A program made the translations under genes and the position numbers. Below the pieces are notes generated by a model that saw only the letters and a program-made list of their open reading frames with translations, was not told the origin of the DNA and made no database searches. Below, piece after piece: positions 47,983 through 59,314 of a DNA stretch of 64,000 bases. Each line of letters begins with the position of its first letter. Position 1 is the first letter of the stretch. This DNA comes from Amoebophrya sp. A120 (taxonomy: Eukaryota; Sar; Dinophyceae; Syndiniales; Amoebophryaceae): positions 1,596,269-1,660,268 of the forward strand of contig CAJINV010000017.1 in assembly GCA_905178155.1 (NCBI GenBank). The letters run 5' to 3'.

Positions 47983-50470
47983 ATGGATCCTCCCGTACCC
48001 CGTCGGCCGACCACCGCGACGAGGGCCACTCGTATTCCCATCCACAACACGAATGGTGAGGACAGACAGAAAGAGAGTGTCGCGGGCTTCTTGCCTGCGA
48101 CTGGCACAACTTTCCCGGCGACAAGTACGAATGCACCCTCTGCTATATTTTCCTCCTCCTCTACGTCTACCTCGACCGGTGCTATTTCATCCAGCAGCGC
48201 AATCTCGTCTTCCATCCAAACGACGGCCACCTACGGAACTTTGCGCCACCGCTTCCATCAACCGGGGAGGCAGAGGGGAAGCAATTTTGAACCAGGAGGC
48301 CGAAATGCAGGAGCGGGTAATATCGCCACCACCGCGGCGCACCACATATTCAAAAGTCTCGGGAGCAACGACGAGGAGGTGCTGGGAGCCTGTTATGGCG
48401 AGGGAGAGTATTCGTGTTTGTTTTTCTGCTTCTCTTGGAATGTTAGAAGTGTGTTGCTTAATATTTCATGCTGCAACTACAAGAGCGTCAGCGTTTTCGT
48501 TTACTAGTCGACCACCACCCTCGTCTGTTGCAGGAAAACAAGTTTCTTTAACGCTATCACAGGTGGCGGCACGCGACCGACCTGTACTACTACATTTCGC
48601 AGACCGTGATCTGGACCTTTGTGATCGACTTCTACGTCTTCATGGTCCTAGTGCGCTACTACCTCTACTCCTTCGTCTCTTCGATCTCTCTACCAAAACT
48701 CTCTTCTCTCTTTGGTTTTTGGCCGTTTGTGTCTACTTCGACGACGGTAGTTTCATCATCGACCACAATGTCCTCTTCCACCACAACAACCCCTTCCCCA
48801 AACCCTTCCTGCGACGGCGACGACTACCTGGCAACGTGGTTGAAAATAGGGCTCATCGGGTCCCTCCCCACCACCATATCCTGTGCAAAAGTATCGTACT
48901 CGTATAAATGCATTACAAATTTCCTCAGCATGAGAAAAATTTGTAATGCAGATTTCCCTTGGAAACAAGATTTGTAATGCAAGAGTTGCATTTGTACGAG
49001 TACGATACTTTTGCACAGGATACACCATCCTGGTCGACAACATCGTGCGGAAAACCACTTTCCGCACTGCTTTCGTCTGGGAATGTTTTTTCACCATGTG
49101 CGGAATCGTCTGGTACTGCACCGGGATGGCGCTTGTTTTTTCCTACGCGCCGCTATCAAATGCAAAAATGTCTGGGTCTGGAAGATTCCGAGACTCATTT
49201 GTCATGCAGTTTTTCCAAGGTCCCTGAGCTCTGGAATGCGGGGCCTAGCATCACAGGTTCTGCAGCCCCTTCGTGATGCCTATACTGCATGAGAAATGCC
49301 CTCTCAGCATGGCCAGAAGTGAGTACCTTTTGCCAGTCATGCAACACACATGTTTTTTGTGCCGTACGATCCGCAACTCGCATCACAAATTGGAATCCTT
49401 CCAGACCCAGACACTTTTGCAATGCATAGCCGCCGGACGACGACGAAAGTTACGCTGCGTCGTTCAGATTCGGAGCAAATGGAGCCGGGCACCTGGTAGA
49501 TAGTGGATCCACTTCAGCAGGACAAATGGCACAAGATCTTTCACCTGACCTCCCACAGGACCTTTGCCAAAGCATGCTCTGGACCACTGCGATGGGCGTC
49601 ACGGCGCTGCACGCGACGTCCTTCACACTCTTCACCACTTTTAGCCTCGCAACAACGTTACTACCGTCGCTGTTGAAGCTGTTGCTGCGGGTGCTGTTTC
49701 TCGGGCCAGGAGAGAAGAAGAGTAAGAAGGGCAAAGAGGAGCAGGAACTGGCTGACGAAGTGGATGTAGATGAGTTGGTCGACCAAGATGAAGAACTAGT
49801 ACATCAGCGCACTTTACAGCATGACACCGCAGGGGGCGGAGGCGAGAACGGTGAAGGCGCCGCAGAGAGACACTTCCAAGAGAAACATAGACGAAATTAT
49901 AGTAGACCCGGAGCGGCGAGGGGGCCGAGTGCAGCTCTTGTTGACAGAAAAACCCTTCTGAGGAGACCACCGCCGGGGAAAACTACACATGAAGTTGGAA
50001 TTACTGGATCTCGATCTCGAATCGGGGGAACAATAGCGACGCCGACGCCGGATCAGCACGCTCATCACCCAAAAATCGGCTCACGTCCACCGACCGGACC
50101 CATAAAGCAGCCACAGCTAAGGCCGAGAACCGCGGATGATGGGCTGTTTGGCGATCAGACTGTGCTGTTTGGCGATCAGACAGGAGCAACATCTTCCGGA
50201 AAGATCATGTCACCAGGGGAGCAAGGCAGCACGATGACTGATGAAACAATGGCGTCTACTACGCAGCAGTCCACTAGGGTAGGGTCGTCCGTCGGGACGA
50301 CCACCGGTTCTGGACGTACACCTTCTGATCCGCCGTCTTCAGGCCACCAAAGAGTATCTCTCAATGGGCAGCAACCATTTGGATTTGTTACCGTGTCGAG
50401 TAGTTCCTCCAGAATAACGCCGGATTTGCCACGGAGGCTGTTTGTTACCGCACAGGAGGATCGGGTTTGA
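47983..50470 (+). CDS. multi-pass membrane protein of unknown family, 633 aa
   Basis: Exons 47983-48407, 48563-48876, 49028-49153 and 49434-50470 sum to 1902 nt; intron 1 is GT-AG and the other two are terminal-repeat elements. A Ser/Thr-rich N-terminus of about 140 residues precedes transmembrane helices: YISQTVIWTFVIDFYVFMV; a helix around ATWLKIGLIGSLPTTILV; ECFFTMCGIVWYCTGMAL; TALHATSFTLFTTFSLATTL. Four or five spans in total. The C-terminal 230 residues are charged and low-complexity. I recognise no family. Each terminal-repeat intron falls between or just after transmembrane helices, and removal restores continuous hydrophobic segments, which supports the model. Confidence 0.65.
48877..49022. 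mobile_element. terminal-repeat intron, family A
   Basis: Both ends read TATCCTGTGCAAAAGTATCG (inverted at the right). Direct repeat CACCA at 48872-48876 and 49023-49027. Excision gives SLPTTILVDNIVRK in frame within a membrane segment. Confidence 0.92.
49154..49428. mobile_element. terminal-repeat intron, family C
   Basis: Left end TATCAAATGCAAAAATGTCT, right end AGACACTTTTGCAATGCATA. Direct repeat GCCGC at 49149-49153 and 49429-49433. Excision joins SYAP to PDDDESYAA in frame. The interior is related to the copy at 53722. Confidence 0.9.
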
Positions 50471-52297
50471 AGTAGCAGTAGTACGACATAGAAATGAGGA
50501 TGAGACTCAGACGGCCACTCGGCCCAAGAGGACGTGGACGCCGGCGCTGCAGTTGCATAATTCATCAACACGACCTTTTTTTCTTTCTCCGTCCTCTCGC
50601 ACTTTCTCTCACTCCGGAAGTTAGAAAAATGTCTACATGGTCGACGACCATGTCAATGTGCATAGAAATAGAACCTCTTTTTTTGTTTCAGCATTTCATT
50701 TTAACTTTTCACGTTTCAAACGAACCATTTTCGTGCTCTGGTGACAAAACAAACACTTATACAAAAATGAACAATCTTGCTGGTCATCAACAGAGGATGC
50801 TTTGCGTTTCTGCGTTCCCACTCTGAAACAACGTTAATCTTCGACATAGGCGGTGTACAAGCTTCTGCATGCGTGAGAGCTGCCACACAGGGACTCCCAA
50901 AGAAGCAGGACGATACTTTTTACGTTCCGGGTCTTCCCTCGGTGCTGTCAACAAATTGATTGATGCTTTTCTAAAAAGTAAGTCAGGGGGGCCACCGGCA
51001 AAACGAAAAGGGGTGACGAGGAGGAGGGCGACAAGAGAGCAAAACCGCGCGGACAAAGCTGAAATGAGTGCGAGTGGACGAGAGACCACCGGCTGAAGCA
51101 AACTCATTCTTTAATGTTGAATGCACGGGCTCAACAACGCAAACTGCGTTCAGGGTGGGAGCGAGCGTGAAGACGTAGATGTCGTCTACTAGCGCATGAG
51201 TGCCGACAAAGTTCCAGATCTGGTCTAGTAGTAGTACTCAAGAAGCGACGTGTAGCGAAGATTTTTTTTTCGTCGCTCTCTCAGCGAGGACGACGAGGCG
51301 AGCCAGGATATTTGAGGTTGAAAGCAGGTAAAAAGCTGAAGCTGTGCCTGCTGCGCTCGAAAGACCACATCAACGAGAATGACTTAATTTCATAGGTCGA
51401 TGCCTGTAAGTCCAAATTGTAGCATATGCATTAATTCTACCGGCGCCTTGTTCTGCATGATAATGATTGAGCCGAGAACAAGAGACAGAGGGGACTCAAC
51501 GCCATGATTTGTCCGCAGATTCACTTCTTGGAAGGCAAGAAGTTCCATACATGATTCGTTTGCGTATTTTGAAAAATGATTCATGAATTCGCTGTAGCTG
51601 TATGCCTCCACCTCGCAACCGATTCGTGATGAGTTTGTTATTTTTCCTTCAAGATTGCAACTCCAAAATGCCAATGCCAAACGACGTATCCGATAATTTT
51701 AATTCGTATGGTCTAATTTCTTAACTGACACGTACGAAGACCACCACTTCTATTTCGCGTTGCGATCAAAGGATCGCGTGGCTGCGAGATGCTGCTTTTA
51801 AGTGGTAGCAGTTAGGGTCTCTTCACTACTTCTTTTAGCTTATCCTAGTACTTCTTCCAATTCTAGTACCACGACTTCCGTTGTATGTTGGTCTTTTTAC
51901 TCCTTTCAACAAATACCGCAAAGCCAAGTAAAGCTTTTTTTAATAAAGATTTGGCTAATTATTTCCGCACCTGGACCTACCTCGCTCGCGACGTATAGCA
52001 TCACAATAATGTTTGGCCAACTACTTCTGCTATCGCTAACGTAACCCGCTGGTACAGCTGGAGCTCGCACCTACTTTTAATACGATCCATTTACTTAACC
52101 CTGGCAGCAGCCGCGACATCATGCTACTCAATTTGCTAGTATCTGAGTTCGTCGCTCGCTGGTCGTCGTGTGTGTGCAGGTCCTAGCACCCTGCTGCTCT
52201 TCCCTTTACTCCTTGAGGAGGGACTACGACTAAAGCCGCCTGAAATTCCTGATCCCAGCTCGTCAATCCGAACGTACTAGTAGCTACAGCCGCCACG
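50471..52297. other. gene-poor stretch with unresolved protein-like frames
   Basis: Several ORFs look protein-like but conflict. At 50869 an ATG-started frame (RYFLRSGSSLGAVNKLIDAF) ends at a strong GTAAGT donor near 50980. An overlapping frame gives TTLIFDIGGVQASACV. A minus-strand frame at 51390-51680 reads SEFMNHFSKYANESCMELL without an ATG. I could not build a consistent gene from them. Confidence 0.3.
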
Positions 52298-55200
52298 ATG
52301 ACCGCAGTCGCTCCAGAAAAGCCCGGCTCCGGAAGCGGTATGAACAAATGCGATGAAAAACAAACGCTTTTTTTGTCATGTTACGGAAGAGGTGCATAGA
52401 TGCCACCACACTCTTGCAGCTGCCATGTGAATAATTTGTCACCTAGCTACTCCACCTACTTCATCACTTTCAATTTCAAAGTTGAACGTAAACTCCCACT
52501 CCCGCAGGCTCTTTCCACCACCCCTCCTCTGGTGCCTCTACCGCCGTATCCACAGTGAAGAATTCCCATGCACGCACAAATTGCGCTCTTGCATGGAAAA
52601 GGTTGTCTGCAGCTGCTACCCGTACTGCTACACTACAAATCAGCATTCTATTACAGGTAGAGGAAATTCAGACTATGTCTAGGTCTATGAGCACTTATTA
52701 GCTTGAAGAGAGAAAAAATTGTCATGCATTCAGTGCGTGCTGCACAGGAAATTTGACTCGCATACGCCAACCGCGCCGACTATGCGCCAGTATCGCAGAT
52801 CTGCAGCTTCGGCCGGCAAGAGTTCGAGGATGCGCAGTTTTATGCGCTGTAAAAGTATCGCACTCGTACTAATTGCAGTAGAGGCAAATCAGCATCTACA
52901 AGTTCTATTCTATTTCTCATTCTCATCCTGCGTGATCTGATCGATCCTGCTGATGCACTTGATTGTACTGGTGCGATAACGATATTTTTGCAATGCATAA
53001 GTTTGCGGCGCAGACGAAAGAAAAGCTGAAAATCCTGAACAAGGTGATGGAAAGAGAAGGCGATTACGACATCATTTTTCTCATCCTGATCATGGTGAAC
53101 TTGCTCATTATCGGTATCGAAACCGACGTGCAGCACGACCGGAAACAGTCAATCGGTAACGAAAACTTCCAGGACGCGATAACAGATAACCCATTTTTCT
53201 GGATCGAATGTTTTTTCCTGTTCGCGTTCACCGTGGAGCTAATTCTCCGATACCGAAATTGGAAAAGGAAAAGCAATTTAGCGGCGGAAGAAGAGGAGGA
53301 ACCGTTCGAGGCAGAACAAGTAGAAATGGAGCAGGACAAGGTCGTTAACATAGCAGCGCTGGAAGATTGGGATCAGAAAATCAATCCTCAAGTGGGTCAA
53401 GAACATCTTGCAGACGGCGCGTCTTCAATGCCGAATACAACAACGCAACAGAAAAGTGAAAATCAGAATGAACACCAGAAACCTCCTCCGAGCCCCGGGG
53501 TCGTACTCGTAGGAGACAACGCCAATCCCGCAGTCAGGTTGAATATGGAGGCAGGCACGACACCAGGAGCTCTTGTTGTTTCACCACCAGCGGCAGTAGA
53601 AATAATGCACCAGACGCCGAAAACTCCAAACCTGCTGGCTGGAAATCACACGTCGACAACATCTATTCACCACCATCAATCTGCCTCAAAGCAGGCCCCT
53701 TTATTCAACAAACTTTCGAACTATCAACTGCAAAAGTGTCTGGGTCTGGAAGAATGCCACGCGGGTCTTCCATGACCCTTGAGGTCTGGTATGTAGGACA
53801 TAGCATGACAGATTCTGTGAGAGTTCTATCATGCCTATCCTGCATGAGAAACTGCCTCTCGATTAGGGCAAAAGTGGACAGCTTATGGTAATCATCATGC
53901 AACACAGATTTTTACATGATTCAGATTTAGCATGACAAGTTGCTTTGATCCAGACCCAGACATTTTTGCATTTGATACGAACAAGGAGAGTCACATTTCC
54001 AAGATAACGAGTTCCTCGATCTCCGGCTTACCCCCCTCGTCCTTCCTATCCTGAGTAAAAACGTACCCACACCAGAGTTGTAATGCAAATCTGCATGCTG
54101 AAAATGTTTCTCATGCGGAGCCCCATGTGAAGCATTTTCTAGTCGTGTTTTGCAATTTGTCATGCTCCAATCAGCATGGTATGCTAGATCTGTGATGCTG
54201 CTGAGCTAGCTCAAACAGCACTACACTACGAATCCAAATTTGTCATGCAAAACAGCCAAAGCCTGTGGATTTGTCTAGCCGATTAGCCATCTTGACTATG
54301 GTGTGGGTACGTTTTTACTCAGGATACTTCCAACCGAGTAACCACTCCGCAATGAAAACTACAAGCGCATCGAATTATCAGAATGCAGCCAGTAGTACCA
54401 AACTTGGCTCGAGGTCGTGTTCACGGCCAAACGTGTTTGTGACGGAAAACGACTTGACACTGGGGGCGAATTTTGGAAACGTGTTGAAACTGTCCAACAA
54501 ATCGTTTTTACCCGGAGGAGGTGCTGGCGGGGGACCGCATTCTGCGTCGAAAACTGCGAAGAAGCAGCTGATGTCCCGAGCCGGCACGGAAAAATTCGAG
54601 CTGACCAGCCGAGCAAAAACAAACAGCTTTGACCTGTACGACGACGATTTCACTGGTGGGGAGAGAAGAGACGCGGATGTCTTCAGTAGCAGCGGGGGAG
54701 GCAAGACTTGCGCGGGTAAATATGAAATAAGTACAAATTACTGTATTCAGTTCCTTAGTTAATCTTAATCTTGCACCTTTTTGTATCGTATACATTTTTG
54801 TACACGATTCATCCTCCATTGTCGGCGAGCAGCAAGAACGTCAATTGCGTGAAAATTCCTCTCGTCGAAAATTCCAAGGTCGTTGCGTCCACCGAACGAA
54901 ACACTGCGTGCGCATCGCAATAGACAATGCGTGGACGGTGTTTGACACGTTTATCGTTCTGTGCTCCTTCGTGGACCTACTCGTTCTTCTAACTACCTGC
55001 TCGTCCTCCACCTCCTGCCGCGATTATCCAGGAAAAAACACCCATCCCAGCATCCAATTGATCACCTGTAGTCATGCAAAACACGCATAAAGTGCTGTAC
55101 ATGTCACGCAAAAAATGGACGATGGGGATGCGTTTTTTTCATCTGTGGATAGCGATGACCTCTCCTCTATTGCGATCTTCCGTCTTCTCCGCATCATGCG

Positions 55201-57235
55201 CGTGTTCCGAACGGTCAAGCTCCTCCGCTACTGCAAGTCCCTCTGGCTGCTCTGCCACGGGCTGGTGGCGGCGTTTCGCACGATAATGTGGATCGCGGCG
55301 CTCTTGTGCTTTCTGATTTACGCCAGTGCGATTTTTTTGACCCGGCTGATTGGGCACGACGAGGATTTCTGCAATGCCGAGCCGAAAATCGAGTGGTACT
55401 ACGGAACCGTGCTGCAGTCGATGTACTCGCTCTTCATCGTTCTCACGCTGGAGCAGTGGCCGGAGCGCGCGGAGCCGGTCATCCGGGCGGTCGGACCCGG
55501 GATGGCATTTTTTTTCATTTTCTACATCATCGTGACCAATTTCACGGTTTTAAACCTGGTCGTGGGTGTCATCTGCGAAAACATCCAGAGTCTGGCCTCG
55601 ACCAGCGACTTGGATTTGATGAGACAGGTACAAGATTTACTTCATGTCAGATCAACTTGCTGCAAGTGATACTTATCATGATTCCCAAGCATGATTCTCC
55701 TTCTCCTGGCAGAACAAGTGTTTATTGTCTTTTTGTAGTTATGCGGAATTTTTTCTGGCTTGAAAATTAATACCAGGAACCAGTTGAGGGCGAATTGTAC
55801 TGGTTCCTGGTATCTTCAAGCCAGACTGGCTCTCGTCCTGCAGCTATGGCTATGCATCGACTGGTGGCAACATGACAGACTTTTATGAAAATGATGATCT
55901 CAGGTCCAGCAAGACCGGCGGTTAATGCAGGAGAAGCTGCTGGAAATTTTCTGCGAACTGGACATCGACAAGAACGGTGAATTATGGATTGCAAATATCC
56001 CTGGATGTCTGAAAGGTGGAAACTTGTCATGGTAAATCTGAAGCATGCAAAAATCTATGTTGCATGAGTGCCAAAAGCTGTCCACTTTTAACCAGGTTGG
56101 GAGGGAGTAGTATCTCATGCAGGATAGGCATGGTAGAGACCCCACAGAGTCTGTCATGCTAGGTCCCGCATTCCAGACCTCATGGGTCATGGAAAATCTG
56201 CATGACAAGTTAACATTCTTCCGGACCCAGACATTTTTGTGCTTGATATGAATTGTCGAAAGAGGAACTTACCCAGTCCCTGAACGATTCCCAAATCCGT
56301 GCGATTCTGTCGAAAAACGAAATCCAAGACGAGGAATTGCACTGGCTGTTCGAGGTCTTGGACCGGGACGGCAGTGAGACGCTGACCATCGAGGAGTTTG
56401 TCAACGGGGTCATGGCGTTGAAATCCAGTGAGCAGGCGAGAGACCTCGTGTCGATGCAGTACACAAAAATTAGCCTCCTTTTATTTTCAACCTGTTTTTT
56501 ATCAAGAACCTATATTCGCTTCTTGCAGAGAAGATTGCTGAGCGCCTTTTTTTCTAAGTCGCAACATCAAAAAAGGAAAAAGCAAACAAGCGGCTCATTT
56601 TCTTATGCCAGCAACAGCATGATCTGGTAAACGAATACAACAGGTACACTCTGGTAAAAGAGTTCAACACACTCTCCAAATCGCACGAGCAGAAGGTTGA
56701 GGCATTAGATAAGGAAGTGCAGGACTTGAAGCAGGAGCTCTGGCGTCACATGGACAAGTCCGTGACTAGAGCGATTAAGGAGGTGCTGTCGGAAAGTAAC
56801 GTGAAAACGAAGGCGGGAAGAAAAAAGAGATCGACCAGAACATCAAAAACGAAGTCAGCAAACGGTTGCACGAACAAACCTCCGGCAGGTGAAGATGGGA
56901 AAAATCCCGCCGGCGCAGTGCAGAAACCGAAAAAGACAAAAAGACCAAACAGTAGTAGCCGACAAAGGACGATTGAAGCGGCCAACGCGCAAGTGGACAA
57001 AGGAGAAAATAGACCAGGAATCACGTCCGAAACGGCAGGCGGTGGCGTGGGTGGCCACCAACTAGTACCCGGCGTAGAAGATGTCCCGGCGATAACAGTG
57101 ACTGGCACGCCAAGACGAGACCCACCACCAGCGGTTGACGTTTCTAGCCGCGGCCGCACCGTGGAAGCGAACAGCTCGTCCTGTGAACGGAACAAAAACG
57201 CAAAAAGTCCACGACCACCCAAGCCAAAGGGATAA
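52298..57235 (+). CDS. single-domain voltage-gated cation channel with two EF-hands, 994 aa
   Basis: Twelve exons (52298-52337, 52508-52601, 52661-52677, 52785-52840, 53005-53721, 53983-54046, 54332-54715, 54759-55024, 55157-55627, 55904-55983, 56255-56458, 56644-57235) sum to 2985 nt. Five introns are terminal-repeat elements and one is a repeat-bounded intron without inverted ends. S1 (YDIIFLILIMVNLLIIGIE) and S2 (WIECFFLFAFTVELILRYR) precede a linker of about 300 residues. S3 is VFDTFIVLCSFVDLLVL. S4 has regularly spaced positives (RLLRIMRVFRTVKLLR). S5, the filter TLEQW at 643-647, and S6 (NFTVLNLVVGVICENI) follow. Two EF-hand loops are DIDKNGELSKEE and DRDGSETLTIEE. It would act as a tetramer; TLEQW resembles bacterial Nav TLESW. 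The tail is coiled-coil then basic. The 43-nt intron before exon 8 is the weakest join. Confidence 0.88.
52678..52784. other. short non-canonical intron with 7-bp direct repeat and no inverted ends
   Basis: Direct repeat GACTATG lies at 52671-52677 and 52778-52784. Removing 52678-52784 joins GNSDYAPVSQICSF in frame with the channel. No GT-AG pair gives that frame. Unlike the other elements it has no visible inverted termini. Confidence 0.6.
52841..52999. mobile_element. terminal-repeat intron, family A
   Basis: Left TATGCGCTGTAAAAGTATCG, right GATATTTTTGCAATGCATA. Direct repeat AGTTT at 52836-52840 and 53000-53004. Excision gives EDAQFAAQTKEKLK, just before S1, in frame. Confidence 0.88.
53722..53977. 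mobile_element. terminal-repeat intron, family C
   Basis: Left TATCAACTGCAAAAGTGTCT, right AGACATTTTTGCATTTGATA. Direct repeat CGAAC at 53717-53721 and 53978-53982. It lies in the S2-S3 linker. Confidence 0.9.
54047..54326. mobile_element. terminal-repeat intron, family E
   Basis: Left TATCCTGAGTAAAAACGTAC, right GTACGTTTTTACTCAGGATA. Direct repeat CTTCC at 54042-54046 and 54327-54331. The interior is nearly identical to the copy in the La-related gene at 61605. Excision gives PPSSFQPSNHSA in frame. Confidence 0.93.
55025..55151. mobile_element. terminal-repeat intron, family B
   Basis: Left TATCCAGGAAAAAACACCCA, right a diverged mirror ending TGTGGATA. Direct repeat GCGAT at 55020-55024 and 55152-55156. 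It sits between S3 and S4, and removal gives SCRDDLSSIAIFRLL in frame. Confidence 0.92.
55984..56248. mobile_element. terminal-repeat intron, family C, opposite orientation
   Basis: The right end GGACCCAGACATTTTTGTGC is clear; the left end is diverged. Direct repeat TGAATT at 55978-55983 and 56249-56254. It interrupts the codons of the first EF-hand loop (DIDKNGE | LSKEEL), restored exactly by excision. Its interior is the reverse complement of that at 53722. Confidence 0.88.
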
Positions 57236-58656
57236 AGAAGTAGATTTCAGCGCTTCGATCTTCGCAGGAGCCGGTGCTGGTACAGGGACTGACATATGTT
57301 CTTGAAGGACAACAGTTCGTGACGCCTCTAGATCGGACGGGTTTTAATTTCGCTTTAGCTATGTTTATGTTTTCCTTTTTAGAATCAAACCACAAGAGAC
57401 ACAAAATCAAGACAGAACCAGATCCAGAAATAGAGATGAAAGTAGACTGTATTTCTAGACTCCAGATGTTAAGTAAATATCTGTTGTAACGACTGGCCTC
57501 ATGTAGAATCAGTTTCTTGCTCGCCCCGCCCTGAGCAGTAGACAGAATTAGAAAAGTGTGAAGCTGGTCTAGTAACGTATTTACAAGCTCCTCAACACTA
57601 TTAAATATGATATCGAGTTTCAGACTGCATTCGAAATCACTAGAAGCGTCCTCCCGGTCCACCCGCTTCGGATTTTTATTAGCGCTTCGATTTGTATTTG
57701 TTGTAGCCATAATATTTTTTTCACTTTCACCTCTTTATGCTCTTGCAACAGAAATATTTTTTCACGTATCGTTTTCATTTTCACATGTACTTTAGATTTT
57801 GTGAAGCTTTTTTTATATACGCATAATCTCGTCACAGTGATATTGCAAGAGAGGCATGACGCTCTGCTTTTCTATTTCTACTGTGGAGGTTCTGTATGGA
57901 TAATTATCATCCGTAGTACCTGACTCCATGAAAACATGAACTTGTGTTGTGGAGGTAGTGGTGGTCACGTCTATGTTCGTCTTACCACATGTTGCCAAAA
58001 ATTGACTGTCAACGGTCGCGTGGGCATATTGTTGTAATTACTAGAACAAGAAGGGGTCCTCTGCTCTTCATAGCAGCATGATTTGTTATTGGCATTGTTT
58101 TACTTTTGTGTCCTCAGGAAGGTCATGATTGCCAAGCAAGAAGCCGTGCTTATGTCAACGTCTTCGTGCGGCCGCTTTTCCTCTCCGAGGAGTGGTAAGC
58201 AGGGACACGATCTGTACTCTCTCTGAGATGAGGGCATAGCCGCGTACTGCTTGTACAGCAATTATGTGCTTTATCTTTTCCAACAATTGTTTTGTGCATA
58301 TTTATTAGTAAGCTTTCTTTTAGCATTACCATAGCATGTTGATACATAAATTTTCCACTGTTGCAAGTTGTGATTTCTATCATGAAGGGGTATATGATGA
58401 TGCGAAGACCCAAGGTATTCTCTCCCTCGTGTTTCATTTGAAATAGATACTCAGCTCCTCAACTCCGCTCGCATCTATATTTTGCACGAATTTTTAAGCA
58501 CTGGATCAGCCTCGTCTTCATCGGTGGCATGATGATATTGAAAAGCGCCATGGCCACCACTTTACACCACCGCACAAACATCTTCACGAGTGTGTAACTA
58601 GTTATAGTTTACCACGACGTGGCGCGGAGGTCCTCCTCGCAGTCGTGTGACTGTGT
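57236..58656. other. intergenic, no gene resolved
   Basis: Small open frames exist (for example 57607-57795, hydrophobic, 62 aa), but none has a supporting splice pattern or motif. Confidence 0.4.
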
Positions 58657-58988
58657 ATGAAACGCGAAAGCGAGCGCATTCGGATGAATTTGAATCGCGA
58701 TAAGAACTACAAGAGCAAAACAGTTCGTTTGAAGAAAAGCGACCTGAACGACGATGCTGTGTCGTCTCTTGTCATGAAACTCAGATGATACGTTGTCACG
58801 GATCATGAAAGAGAAAGCCGTTGTGAATAACGAAATTCAAAAGATCAAAGACCAAATGAAGAAAGACGACGCATTTATTGTTGTCCACTGAAGCTCTGGA
58901 AGATCCATGTCACTTTCCTTCTGTAATTGAGAAGATCTTGAAACCTCGTCCACAAACAACAAAGATCTCCCAAGCTGCAACACGCTGA
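58657..58988 (+). pseudogene. possible broken coding segment in three successive frames
   Basis: Three adjoining protein-like frames follow one another: 58657-58788 (RDKNYKSKTVRLKKSDLN), 58784-58891 (SRIMKEKAVVNNEIQKIKDQ) and 58884-58988 (DPCHFPSVIEKILKPRP). Overlaps of a few bases suggest +1/-1 shifts in one former reading frame, or exons with unrecognised borders. No family recognised. Confidence 0.3.
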
Positions 58989-59314
58989 AAGTTGCCGATT
59001 TTGCAACCTAAAGGTAAAAGAAAGTTGCATTTCAAAGATGATCCACTTTTATTTTTTGACAATTTGATGGAAGTTTTTGTTTTACCTCCTAGTACGTTTT
59101 TCGCTCCTTGCTACGATTGACGACAAGCCTCAACGTCTTTGAAACATTCCTTCACCCGCAGGAGTCTACAACAAGTTGTAAGGAAGTATACCTCGAGCTC
59201 GAACCTCGTCCATTTGTCTCCTGCTAGACAGTCTAATTCGCACCTGCATTTAATATCTCTTCTTTGTTAAACGCGCACCACTGCTCTCATCTGTTCACTC
59301 GCGATTCGTCCACA
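58989..59314. other. leader region of the La-related gene
   Basis: No coding frame. Presumably promoter and 5' leader of the gene at 59315. Confidence 0.3.
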
